DNA of 64,000 nucleotides. Source: Chlorella sorokiniana (taxonomy: Eukaryota; Chlorophyta; Trebouxiophyceae; Chlorellales; Chlorellaceae). Numbering within the stretch: position 1 is the stretch's first letter; every line of letters begins with the position of its first letter. Made by a program: the position numbers and the translations under genes. This document shows positions 34,781-45,700 of the stretch, one piece after another. Location: positions 248,001 through 312,000 of the forward strand of contig CP084611.1 of the NCBI GenBank assembly GCA_025917655.1. Direction: 5' to 3'. The notes below the pieces were generated by a model. It saw only the letters and a program-made list of their open reading frames with translations, did not search any database and had not been told where the DNA came from.

Positions 34781-34817
34781 GTGTAACACTGATTCAGGGT
34801 CGCCTCATTGTTGCAAG

Positions 34818-36364
34818 TCACGCACTTTTACATAGCCAACAGACAGGGTTCTCACGATACTCGTTAGCACGGGAGGCAATGATTGGACACAGTCTGAGGG
34901 ACGCTTCTGGCCTTCTCATGCCTGTGAGCATGGCGGGATCTACAACCATATGCGCTGATGTTGAAGACTCTGCCTCTGACAGCGACTGTGGATTCACAAT
35001 GGCGTCGTCTGCTGGGAGGTGGCAATGCCGCCTTTTGATATCGAGATAATCGAACTCCAGTATCTGCATTCCAGGCCGAAATGCAAATCTTAAATTGATC
35101 ACCCTGCATAAGGCTTTGCTTACGCTTGCCTGTGTGCTGTTGGCGCTCCCAAGGTCAATGAGTCGGAAAAAAGGCACTTCGTTGAAGGATGTATCTGAAA
35201 CGTTTGCAAACTTTGGGGGAACAAACGCCCGTCCAGACTTTTTTTCCAAACGCCAAGACTAGCTCTGTCTGCAGCAGCAGCTCCGCTCTGCTTCCAGACC
35301 AAACACCGTCAACTGTCGAAAATGTGGCGCGCTGGGCGCAAAGCGAAGGATCTTGCAGCAGACCGAACAATCTTGCTATATGCTGTTTCAGAAAAGGGTC
35401 AACGCATGTCAAATGGAATAAAGCTGCCGTTGGGCCCAGCAGAGCTGGGTCTGCGCTAGCATAAAGGTGTTGAAAGTCTTCCAGTTCAAAACTCCGGAAT
35501 TGGTCCAAAGGCAGGCGGTGCACCGAAAGCTCTCCAGCCTCCTCGCCCTCAAAAACTGCCTTTGCCACACCGCCTGGTCCCAATCCTGCTCTGCTGCTGC
35601 CCAATTGGCTCCAGCAAGCCTCCAGTACTTTACGGTGTTAGGACACGCTCGTGTGAAAACCCATCCTAAATTCAAGTCAAAGCTCGGGGGCAGCGCGTCA
35701 CGCTGCACCTGCAGATGCCAGCCGGGGTCTGACAGAGGCCGCATGTGGTCAAACGGGTTGCTCAGTATGAAGGCATCTGCAGGGCATGCGCAGCGGGGAG
35801 CTGTTACCTTTGAAAATGATGCAACGCTACAAACGCGTGCACTCACCGAGGTCTGCCAGGACAGTGTGAAAACCAAGTTCGAGCAGCTCTACGTTGGAAC
35901 TGAACTTGATGCTGCCAACCGAGCGCCCAACAAACTGCAAGAGGGGGACCGTGCAGATGTGTGTTGTGACTGGCCTCCCGCAACGATTGTGCATGGCACT
36001 CAAGGCTCACCCCGTCGTAGCAGAGAAGCATCCTCGATCTGCATGTCGCCATGCATGAGTCATCAATGCACAGCACTGCATACTGAAAGCCGAAGGTTTG
36101 TGCTGCATGAAACTGCTGCAACATTTCCTCTCTGAAATTTGAATCTGCCAGGGAGTACACCACGATATCGCCGTGCTTCCACCCCGCCATCCGGCCAAAT
36201 TGGGCAAGGCTGTCTGGGGAGGAGGTGTTGGCGAGCTGGAGAAAGGGGGCTGGATTTCTGCGCGATTGACGTAAGCAGGGAACCCCCAGGAGCAGCATGC
36301 CACAGAGCACTGCTATTAAGATTGTGATCCCTATATGACATCTTGATCTAATGGATTTTACCAT
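34818..36364 (-). CDS. Nucleotide-diphospho-sugar transferase (PF03407/GT77-like), second copy
   Basis: Exons 36364-36011, 35934-35847 and 35776-34818. The N-terminal anchor is CHIGITILIAVLCGMLLLGV. The lumenal region reads KHGDIVVYSLADSNFREEML, FSSNVELLELGFHTVLADL, DAFILSNPFDHM, FHLTCVDPFLKQHIARLFGL and RAFVPPKFANVSDTSFNEVP. The VLADLDAF and NPFDHM segments occupy the place of the usual DxD plus NPF region, but here only one Asp pair (ADLD) is visible. Two frame breaks in exon 3, one near 35560-35570 and one at a run of seven T at 35239-35245, cancel, so total length stays a multiple of three. If the second break is real, the protein instead stops at 35155. Confidence 0.65.
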
Positions 36365-36723
36365 AGTCTGGCGGATAGTTCCTTTAGCCTTTGGGTGTCA
36401 AAGCTTAGAGAGAATGAGTGCAGGTGTAGGTGTTGCGTTAAGGCATGATATGATGGCAGTCGTGTCGGCTAGATGGATAAAATAAGTTACCGTTGAGCCT
36501 GTGATATAACTCAGCAGACCAAGATTAATTGTCAATCTGCCCGCTGCGGCTGAACTGTCAACCCGCCCGCTGCGGTGGGGGCGGTGGGGGCGCCGCCCAA
36601 CGTGGCGCCAGCTAGGCCCCGCCCTGCAGACTACCCGGCCACGGCAGTGCCCTTTTGCATAGGGCTTCGAATTGCTCAGTCTAACATGCTCGTGTTCGCC
36701 CTGTGGGGGCGTAAGTGGAGAGC
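36365..36723. promoter_or_regulatory. Divergent promoter between a glycosyltransferase and SecA
   Basis: Variants of the island motif, TCAATCTGCC at 36532-36541 and TCAACCCGCC at 36558-36567, each followed by CGCTGCGG, lie 168-203 bp before the minus-strand start and about 160-190 bp before the SecA start. Base composition rises sharply across this stretch, so it is also the right border of the low-GC island. Confidence 0.5.
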
Positions 36724-39700
36724 ATGCAGTTGAAAGCCCAACCATGCGGTGATCGCGCCTTGTCGCGGCCGGGTTACGTATCAACCTGCAGACCATTCGT
36801 TGTCGTCAGCAGAAGGACTCGGGACGCAAATAAGAGGCAATATGCGTCTTCACGTTCATCGCTGCTCCTAGAAGCGGGCGGGGATGCATCAGACAGCGAT
36901 GAAGATGATAGGCTCGCGCTAGACTTTGAGCAGGGGGCGCCCGAGGCGCAGGCCATGCAGGTTTGCTGCCGCTGCCGCTGCTGCCTGCCCCGCGCCGCCC
37001 GCCGCCTCTTCTTTGGCCTGCCAGCCTGACCGCCACTTTGTGCATGTCAGGTGGAAGACCTCGCCCCGAGCACTGGCGGCAGCACCTTGAAACGCTGCGG
37101 AAGGGCGAGCGGGACACACTGCGCAGGTGGCGGCCCGCCCAGCCCGCATGCCCCCTCCGCCTGGCTGCTCCTCTCCCAGCTTGCTGCCCCGGCTGCCGTG
37201 GCCGGCTTGCACCTGCTGCTGCCCAGGCCAGCACTGTTAAATCTGAGGCAACCTGTCCCGCAGATACATCGGTGCCGTGGCCCGCATAAACCGGCTGCGC
37301 TCCGCCATGGCGGCACTGGGCGATGCTGAGCTGGCGGCCAAGACTGGGGAGCTGCGGCAGCGGCTGCTCGCCTGGGAGCAGGCCCAGGGCAGCCGCGAAC
37401 CAGCAGAAAGCGCTGCTAGCAGCGGCAACGGCAGCGGCGGCGGCAGCTCCAGCCAGCGACGTGGGCTGTGGCTGTTTGGCACGCGCGGCGGGGCCGCGGC
37501 CACTGCAGCGCAGCCGCGGCTGCTAGGCGGCATGCCCGAGGAAATCGTGGTCGAGGCTTTTGCGGTGGTGCGGGAGGCAGCGCACCGGGTGCTGGGCATG
37601 CGGCACTACGATGTGCAGCTGGTGAGGTGCCGCTGCCACGGCGCTGCAGCTTGCCACCCGGGGCTGCCACCTTTCTTCTGCGCCATGCCGGCCGGTGTGT
37701 GTGAAAGCACCATCCCTCACAACCCATCCCACCCCTCTCCCTCAGAGCGCAACTTGATTGCGTGTTGTTGTTGTGCTGTTGGCTTTCTTGCAGATTGGCG
37801 GCTTGGCCTTGCATGAAGGGCGTGTGGCGGAGATGCGCACAGGGGAGGGCAAGACGCTGGTTGCCACGTTGCCGGCCTACCTCAACGCCCTCACCGGTGC
37901 GCCGCCGCCGCAGGGGAGAGCCAGGGCCTTTTGAGAAGAGTTTGTTCTAGCGTGCGTCTGTTGCTCGCCGCGCGCGCAGATGCCCCCAACACCCCTGCCC
38001 CGCCCCTCCCCCCGTCGTGGGTGTCAGAGTCTGCGTCCCCCTCGCCCGGCCCATGCCCTGTGCGTGTTCCCCTGCAGGCAAGGGGTGCACGTGGTGACCG
38101 TCAACCCTTACCTGGCCCGTCGCGATGCCGAGTGGTGAGCCGTTTTAGCGATTAGGGAATTATCAAGGGGCAAGGGAGGGGCTTGTGGGGAGAGCGGCAG
38201 CCTCCAGCCGGCGCTGGCTGTGTGTGTGTGTGTATGTGTTTGGGGAGGGAGAGGGTTGGAGGGAGGTGAGGGAGAGAAGCGGGTGGTCGGCATCGCCGGG
38301 AAGAGGCCTCGCCCATTGCTTGGCTGAATTTGGCGCCTGGGCGTGGCTGGCTGAACGGAGCCCGGCTCGCTCTGCGTTGTTGCTGCTGTGGCACCTCTCT
38401 TCGCCACGCACGCAAGCCTTCAGACCACCCCCTCGCAGCTTTCCACTCACAGCTCCCCTCTGCCGCGTGCGGCGCAGGACCGGCAAGGTGCTATCGTTCC
38501 TGGGCCTGTCGGTCGGCTGCCTGCCGGAGGAGGGCAGCGCCGCTGACAAGGCTCGCGAGCTGGACCGCGACGTGACGTACCTGACAGGTGGGGGCGGTAC
38601 CGTACCGCAGAATTGCAACAAACAATTGGTGGAGGGCGTGCCAATGGTGGCAGGCAATTGTACGGACGCACATCGGCTCTTTCCGTCCTGCCCTGCCAGC
38701 GATGGGTGCAGAGGAGCTGTGTTTTGTCTCGCTCTATCCTGCCCTGGCAGCTCCTGGTGCCAGCGTAGCTGCGGCAGCTCGGCAGCCGTGCCGTGCCACG
38801 CGTGCCTTGTGTCGGGCTTTTATTACGCGTTGACGCAGGTGTCAAAGCAAGCAGTTGTGTGTCTCCTCCCCTGGTGCAGCCCAGCAGCTGGCATTCACGT
38901 ACCTCTTTGACAACACCGCCACCTTGCCGGCGTTGGTGGTGAGCTGCCGGCGCTGCTGTCGCTGCTGCTGCTGCTGCTGCTGCCGTCGCTGCCGCCGCCG
39001 CTGCTGCTGCTGCTGCTGCTGTTGGTGTTTAGTGGGCCTGACCTTGCGCTGCCCCGCTGCCGCCTCTCTAGCCGCTCACCGCGCTGCACCTTGCTGTTCG
39101 TCCCGCCGCTTGCTTCTGTCCCGCAAGCTGCGGCTCAGCATGCGCTCCGCGGCTGCCCTCCGCTCCCCGCCCGCAGGCCATCCGGCGGCCGCTGCACTAT
39201 GCGATTGTGGACGAAGTGGACTCCATCTTGATTGGTGGGTGGTGCAGGGATGTTGGTTGGTGGGTGGTGCAGGGATCTTGATCGGTGGGTGGTGCAGGGA
39301 GGGGCTGACCACACTAAAAACTGGAAGAGGGCAGAGGTGAAGAGGCCTCTTCCCTGGTTCGGCGCCCTTGCAAGCGTCCCTCCCCCACCCCCAAAACATG
39401 CCCCACACCAACCCCTGCCCACCCATTCCCCACTCCCCATGCCCCCTCCTCTTCGCTGCAGACGAGGCAGCCAACCCCTTCATCATCTCCGCACCCACCC
39501 CAGGCGCCACGCCAGACGCAGCCAGGTTCCGCGCCGCCGCACAGGCAAGAGCCCCCGCGCTGCCTTCCTGCCAGCCCAGCCAGCCAGCCCCCTCCCAGGC
39601 CTGCCACGCACCCGTTGTGCCCTCCCCGTCGGCGGATGTGCGCCGCAGTGGCGCAGCACGACCTCTCCTCTCCGCCCCATTGCCTGCCCAGCACAACGCA

Positions 39701-42700
39701 TCCTTCTGCGGTCCTCCCTCTGCTGCCAGTGCCCACACACGCACACACTCTCGTTCCTCCACACATACACACTCACAGGCTGTAGAGGACCTGCTCGTCG
39801 CCGTTTTCACAACGGAGGCCGACCAGCAAGAGGAGGCGGAGCTGCGGGCGGCGGAGGCAGCATACGACGTGATAGTGCGCCCCAAATACTTCCAAGCGAC
39901 GCTGACGCCGCGCGGCATGGCGGCCGCCCTGCGCGTGCTGGGTGCGCTGCTGCTGCTGCGAGGCGCAGGCTGTCTTGGCTTCGCGGCACTTGCTTTTCTG
40001 CTGAAGTGGCTGAAACCTTGCTGCCGAAGTGGCTGAAAGCAGCACCGACCAATGTGTGCCTGGGCAGCGCTGATGTGCCGAGATGCCAGCGCAGGGCGGG
40101 TGCTGCGGGGATCTCGGAAAGCCGGGGGCTGCTTCTCCCAAGCGATCAAATGAAGCCTGATCCAGCTGAAGGGCATTGATAGTAGCTGACGCGGCTGTGC
40201 CCTGCGCGCCTCCCTGGCCCCCCACCTCATGCAGTCGCCCAGGGGCTTGTGCACCTGGCCACCGACGGCGGCGGCCGCATGGCGGTTGTGCTTCTGAGCC
40301 CCGAGCCCGACCCCGTCACCCGCCGCTTCCAGCTGGCCATCACTTTTGTGGACATGCCGGGCAGCGGCGGCGGCGGAGCGCCGCGGCAAGCCGGCCTCTC
40401 CGGGCCGGGCAACATGTCGGCGACAGAGAGCGTGGCGGTGGCAGGCGGTGATGCCGCGGCGGTGCAAGCTGAGCTGGCGCGGCGGGGACTGGCGCCGCTG
40501 CCGGGGCCGCCCACCGCCGCGCAGCTGCGGGCGGCGGTGCCGGCCGCGCTGTGGGGCGGCGAGCAGGTGAGCTGTTGGCCCGACCCCTGGCCGGGCACCG
40601 TGTGTCGCAGCGAAACGCGCTGGCTGCAACAGCCTGTGTAAAGGCGGCAGCTCCTGCTCAAGACCAGCAGGGGCAAGCCGTGCTTGGATGCTTGCCACCT
40701 GCCCTTAAGCATGCCCCCCACCACACACATACACACACACACACCTACCGCTGTTGACATGCAGTCGTGGGGCGTATCGCTGGCGCTGGCTTGCCGCGCC
40801 CACTACTGCTACCAGCGCAACGTTCACTACCTCGTTCGAGACAACAAGGTGCGGCTCGGCTGTCCCACCCCAGCCGCAGCCCCTCATTTATTTTTGTTTG
40901 GGCCCGATTTGTTGCCGTCTGCCCCGAGCATGCTGGTGTTGCAAGGTGTGCCCGCGATGTTTCCCCGACGCCCCTGGCGGCAGATGCCCCCCCCCCGGGC
41001 GGCAATTATCCAGGCCCCCCTGTCACTGTTTGGGGGCTGCATGCTGAAGCACTCTATGCTCTGCCGGATCCGCTAAGCACGCCTGAATTTGCAGCACTGA
41101 TTCGTTTCCTCCCGCCACCCAACCCCCTGCCCGGCTCCTGCCGCCGCCGCAGGTCATCTTGATCGACCTGCCAACTGGGCGCGAGCGGGCACAGAGCGTG
41201 TGGCAGGCGGGCCTGCACCAGGCAAGACGCCGCCTGCAAGGAACCCCCAATCTGCGCTTCTCTCGCCCCTGCCCTGCCCTTGCAGTGCCGCCACAGCCTC
41301 CTTTGGTGCGGGCCTGCTCTGCACGAATGATGTGCGGGTGTGCCCGCTGGCCTCCCCTGCTGGCCACCCGGCCTCACCGCCACAAGTTCCCTGCTGCGGC
41401 GCAGGCTGTGGAAGCTAAGGAGAAGGTGAAGGCCACCGCAGAGATGCGCGTCTCCAGCTCCATCTCCTACCAGGCCCTGTTCGGGTACTACAAGAAGCTG
41501 TGCGGCATGACGGTGCGTACCGCTGCCAACGGTCTGCCTTCCTGGCCTTCCTGTGGTCTCCCTGCAGCAGCCCTCCCTCCCCTCCTCGTTCTCGCCCTGC
41601 CGTGCCTGTACCGCTCGTTGCCGCCCTGATGGTACTGCTGGTACTGCAGGGCACCGCATCCACAGAGGCCCTGGAGCTGGGGGAGACGTACGGCCTGGAT
41701 GTGGTGCGCGTGCCGCCCCACCGCCCCTCGCAGCGCGTCGACCACCCCATGCGCGTCTTCTACCTGGCTCACGTGGGTTTGCTGCGCAGTACAGAGTGTG
41801 CTGCGCAGTGCAGCGTGAAACAAGCGCTGGTCTCCTGTTGCTTACTGTGTTTCTTGGTGTTTCTTGGGAGGATGGTGTCGGTGTGGGGTACGTGGTATTC
41901 AGGGAATGGCCACAGGGTGCGTCTGGCGGCGCCAGGTGCCTGCAGGGGCGGCGCCAGGTGCCTGCAGCGGCCGTGGCACGTCCAGCTCTGGAGCGTGACT
42001 GTGGCTGCGTTTGCGCGCCCTCCGCGGCCATCAAGTGCTCGCCACTTGCACACGAACTAGCCTGCTTTCCTGCTGCCAGCTAAGGGCTGAGATGACCGCC
42101 GCTGCACCTCATCCCTCGCCGCCGCTGCGCCCCTGACCCTGTGCAGGGCAAGCGGTACCAGCTGGTGGTTCTGGTGGGCGAGGCGCTGCAGCGCGGCCGT
42201 CCGGTGCTCATCGGCACGGGCAGCGTGGAGGAGAGCGAGGATCTGGCGCGCTGGATGGGCGGCTGGCTGTGGTGGGTGGAGGGTGGCGGGCTGCGGTGAT
42301 GCGTTTGTGGGCCTGGGTGGAAGGGCGCGTGCTGGGAATGGTCCTGGGGAGGCGGTGTGGGCGTAGCTGGCCCCGGCCAAGCCCCGTGCCTTTGGCCCGA
42401 TCTCGTACTGCACGGTATCAATCTTGTACTGCATTGTATTGTGCCACCGCAGGGACCAGTACAGGGCGCCCTTGAACGTGCTCAACGCCCGCCCCGAGCG
42501 CGTGCGCTCCGAGGCTCGCAGCGTGGCGCAGGCAGGGCTGCCACGCACGGTGAGCCGCTGAGCACGCTGCAGGCAGGCCGGCCCCTAGGCCGGGCGGTAC
42601 ATCACAAAATCGTTGTGCTGCGAGCTAGAGCTGCCTCTGAAGTTGTTTGTTTCAAAAGACGGCCCCGTTCCTTTTCTAGCTGTGCCGCCTGCGCTAGCGT

Positions 42701-45700
42701 CTTTTACCACTCCATTCTGCTTGACTCCCTTGCTGCAGGTGACCATCGCAACCAACCTGGCGGGAAGGGGCACCGACATCCTGCTGGGAGGCAACCCCAA
42801 GGGGCTGGTGGGCCAGCTGCTGGAGGGCAAGCTGCTGGCTGAGCTGGCACCAGGTGGGCGCCCGAGGCGCCGGGCCAGCAGTCGCCGGGCAGCAACAGGA
42901 AGCGGGTCGCGCGGAGGGTTGCTGCCCGCGTGCTGCGCCTTCCTGCTGGCTTTCAGATCGTGGAGGCTGCACCCGGCTTGCTTTCCTACCTACACGCATT
43001 CGCCACTGGCCCTTCCTACACTCCAATACAAGGAGCACGATTATGAGAACTAGTATGCATGGTCCGCCGCTGCAGGCGCCCGGACCTGGATGCGTGCTTG
43101 CCGCCGCTGCCGCTGGCTGGCATGGACGATCGCTACAGCTTCGGAACCGACGGCCTCATGCAGGAGTCCCTGGGCCCGCTGCTGTGGGACGCATTTGTTG
43201 AGGCACGCCAGGCGCTCCGCCGCGTGGCCTCCACTGCGGCGGCGGACGCCGAAGGGAACGGCGCGGCAGCCGGGGGCGCGTCGCCGTGGCGCCGCCGCGA
43301 CAGCAAGCGCCCGGCTGCGGATGCCGCTGAGTGGCTGAGCGGCGTGGTGGAGGCTGCGGAAGTGCAGCGGGCGCAGCTCCGGTGGGCTGATGGCGGCACC
43401 ACGCTGCCCAGCATGCTGTTCTGCACTGAGAACAGGAACCGCGGGCAGCTGCGTCTGCCCTCCTCTACTGGCCTGCCAAGCATGGCTGTTGTTTACAACA
43501 GCACCAACAACCGTAGCATCAACAGTGCCTGCTGTCCCCCTTGGCTCGCTGCAGGCTGCACGGCAGCTGGGTGTTTGATGCGGCGTCCGATGCAGAAGTT
43601 CTGGAGGAAGCTGACGCCCGGATACTGCGGTACCAACAGGAGCTGCGGGACCTACAGGAACAGCAGCAGCAGCAGCAGCGGCACAGCCAGAATGGGGCGG
43701 GCTCATCGAGCAGCCCCTCCTGGCCCTATGGGATCGCGGGGAAAGCGCTCCTGCGCTTTGTGCTGCTGCAGTGGGTGTGGTTCGACCGGCGCTGCCGCTC
43801 CTACGCGCAAAAGGTGGGACGCTGCCGCTTCAGCTCTGCCTCCACTGCCCATGACGCAGGGTGCAGCAGGGTGGGGGCTCCCCCTTCCCATGCTGTGTGT
43901 GCTGTGGCTCCATGTGCTGCCTTGCCCAGTGTGCTGCAATGCCGCAAACGGTGCAAACGGGGCTGCTGCTGCTACACGAGGAGCAACATACAGGTGATCT
44001 GTCCCACCCCCCAACACCACCCTGCTGCAGGTTCGGGCCGCTGGCGGGCTGCGCGTGATTGTGGCCTCCCTCCCTGACTCACGGCGCAGCGAGCTGCAGC
44101 TGCGCGGACGCTCTGGCAGGTGCGCCCACCTTCCCCTCACCTCTCCTCAGCTGCTGCCACGGCCTGGCTCCCGCCGCCGCCACCCCCCAACGACCCGCCT
44201 CCCCCCCACACACACACACACGCACATCTCCACCCACACACCACCCACACGCCACCCAACTGCCACCCACCCTCCCTGCATCAAGCCTGGCGGAGCTGCT
44301 TGCTTTGCTGTTCTGCGTGCTGCACAGCCAGGTGCCGCCGCGCCTGAACCTTGCCCCCTCCCACTGCCCTCTTTGCTGCAGGCAAGGCGACCCGGGCGAC
44401 ACCCACATGGTTGTGTGTATGGAGGACCCGCCCCTGTGGCCCTTCTTCCGCACAACGGTGGATGCCCTGTGTGAGGCGCTGCCGCGCCCGTGCCCTCACG
44501 CCCCCGTGCTCGCTGCCGCCGTTGGCGGCCCCGCTGCCGTTGCAACCCCTTGCTGGCACTGTGCACCCACTGCGCCGCGCTTGCCGCCCCGCCTGCCGCA
44601 GTCTGGGGTGCGCAGATTCCACCGGAGATGCGGGACCGCCTGCCGGATGGGCACTACATCCTGTACACCGAGGTGGGCCCCCTTTCCCGCCCTGCTCTCC
44701 CGCGCTGGCTTGCTGCTGCTGCAAGAGGTGTTGTTGCCGCCGCTGCCGCGCGGAACCCCTCGCTGGGTGGTGAGCTGCGCCTGCAGAGTGACCATGCAGG
44801 CCAGGGGGCAGCATCAGCTGCACTCGGCTGCAGCAGTGCTGGGGTCGTGTGGGGCGGGGCCAGGCTGCGCTCAGTCCTTGTGTCCCTCCAGCCCAGCCCG
44901 ACACAAACCCAACGGAGCAGAACACACCCAGCATCGGCATGCCCACCCGGGAGCACAAGCAGTCTGGGTGTCGCTGAGACCCAACCTTTACTGAGTTTGT
45001 CTGATTCCGAGCATATTTGTCTGTTTCCTGTCTGTATGTTGCAGGCCAACTCGAAGATGGACCGACAGATTGTGCACAAGCCGCTGCGCAACATGATCGT
45101 CGCAAACGAGGAGGTGTTCCGCCAAGGTGAGCCGGCGGTACCGCTTCAGAGGGTGCACAGATTTACTAGCGTTGCTGGGGCGTGCCCCGGCCACCTTGCA
45201 TTCTTCTCCCTCGCTCACCTTCGCTGCGCACCGCCTGGCAGCGCGCTGGGCCTGAACAGCAGGCTGCCCCTGCCTGTACGGCGGCATGGTCGGCCCGGCG
45301 GAGCTGCCTGCTGGCCGCGCTGGACGTTAGCTTCTGCATGGCTTCCTGCAGGCCGCGTGGCGGTACGGGACTACGACAAGATCATGGAGGAGTACCGCAG
45401 CAACTTGTACCGCATGAGGTGCTTGGCTTCCGCCCCACTTCCTTCTGTGAATTTCCAGCGTGTGGTTTCCTCTGTCGGCCTGTAGCGCGAGGTTTGGACC
45501 CCCTTCCCGGCCCCTGCAATCAGCCCGTCCACTCTGCTCGACTTTCCTTTCCGCAGGCGCAGCATCCTCATGGGCGGGCAGGCCGCAGTGCGTGACCTCA
45601 TCCACCGCTCCTTCCAGGTAGCTTCCACCCGCCGCCGCGTCCCGCCTCCCCGCCGCCTGCTTTCCTCTAGTTCGCAGCGGCGTGCTTGCCTGGTCACCTG

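Larger units (their letters stand above)
23493..36364. other. Low-GC island of seven glycosyltransferase genes
   Basis: Seven genes in under 13 kb are all recognisable or probable glycosyltransferases, in orientation -, +, -, -, +, +, -. Base composition falls visibly: the 60 bases 29161-29220 contain 16 G/C, whereas 18061-18120 contain 51. Most of the encoded proteins start with a signal anchor or signal peptide, as expected for Golgi enzymes. The members are two GT17, one GT15, one exostosin-like, two PF03407-type and one CgeB-like enzyme. A shared promoter motif lies upstream of each. Confidence 0.75.

Noticed and set aside
23493-36364. Glycosyltransferase island as an integrated chlorovirus or other giant-virus segment
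   Set aside because: Most genes are split by spliceosomal introns, carry eukaryotic signal anchors, and no capsid, polymerase or other virus hallmark gene is present. Transfer of single genes remains possible but is not shown.
38955-39025. Polyleucine or polyserine tract from CTG repeats
   Set aside because: It lies in a SecA intron between exons ending at 38938 and starting at 39177, so it is not translated.
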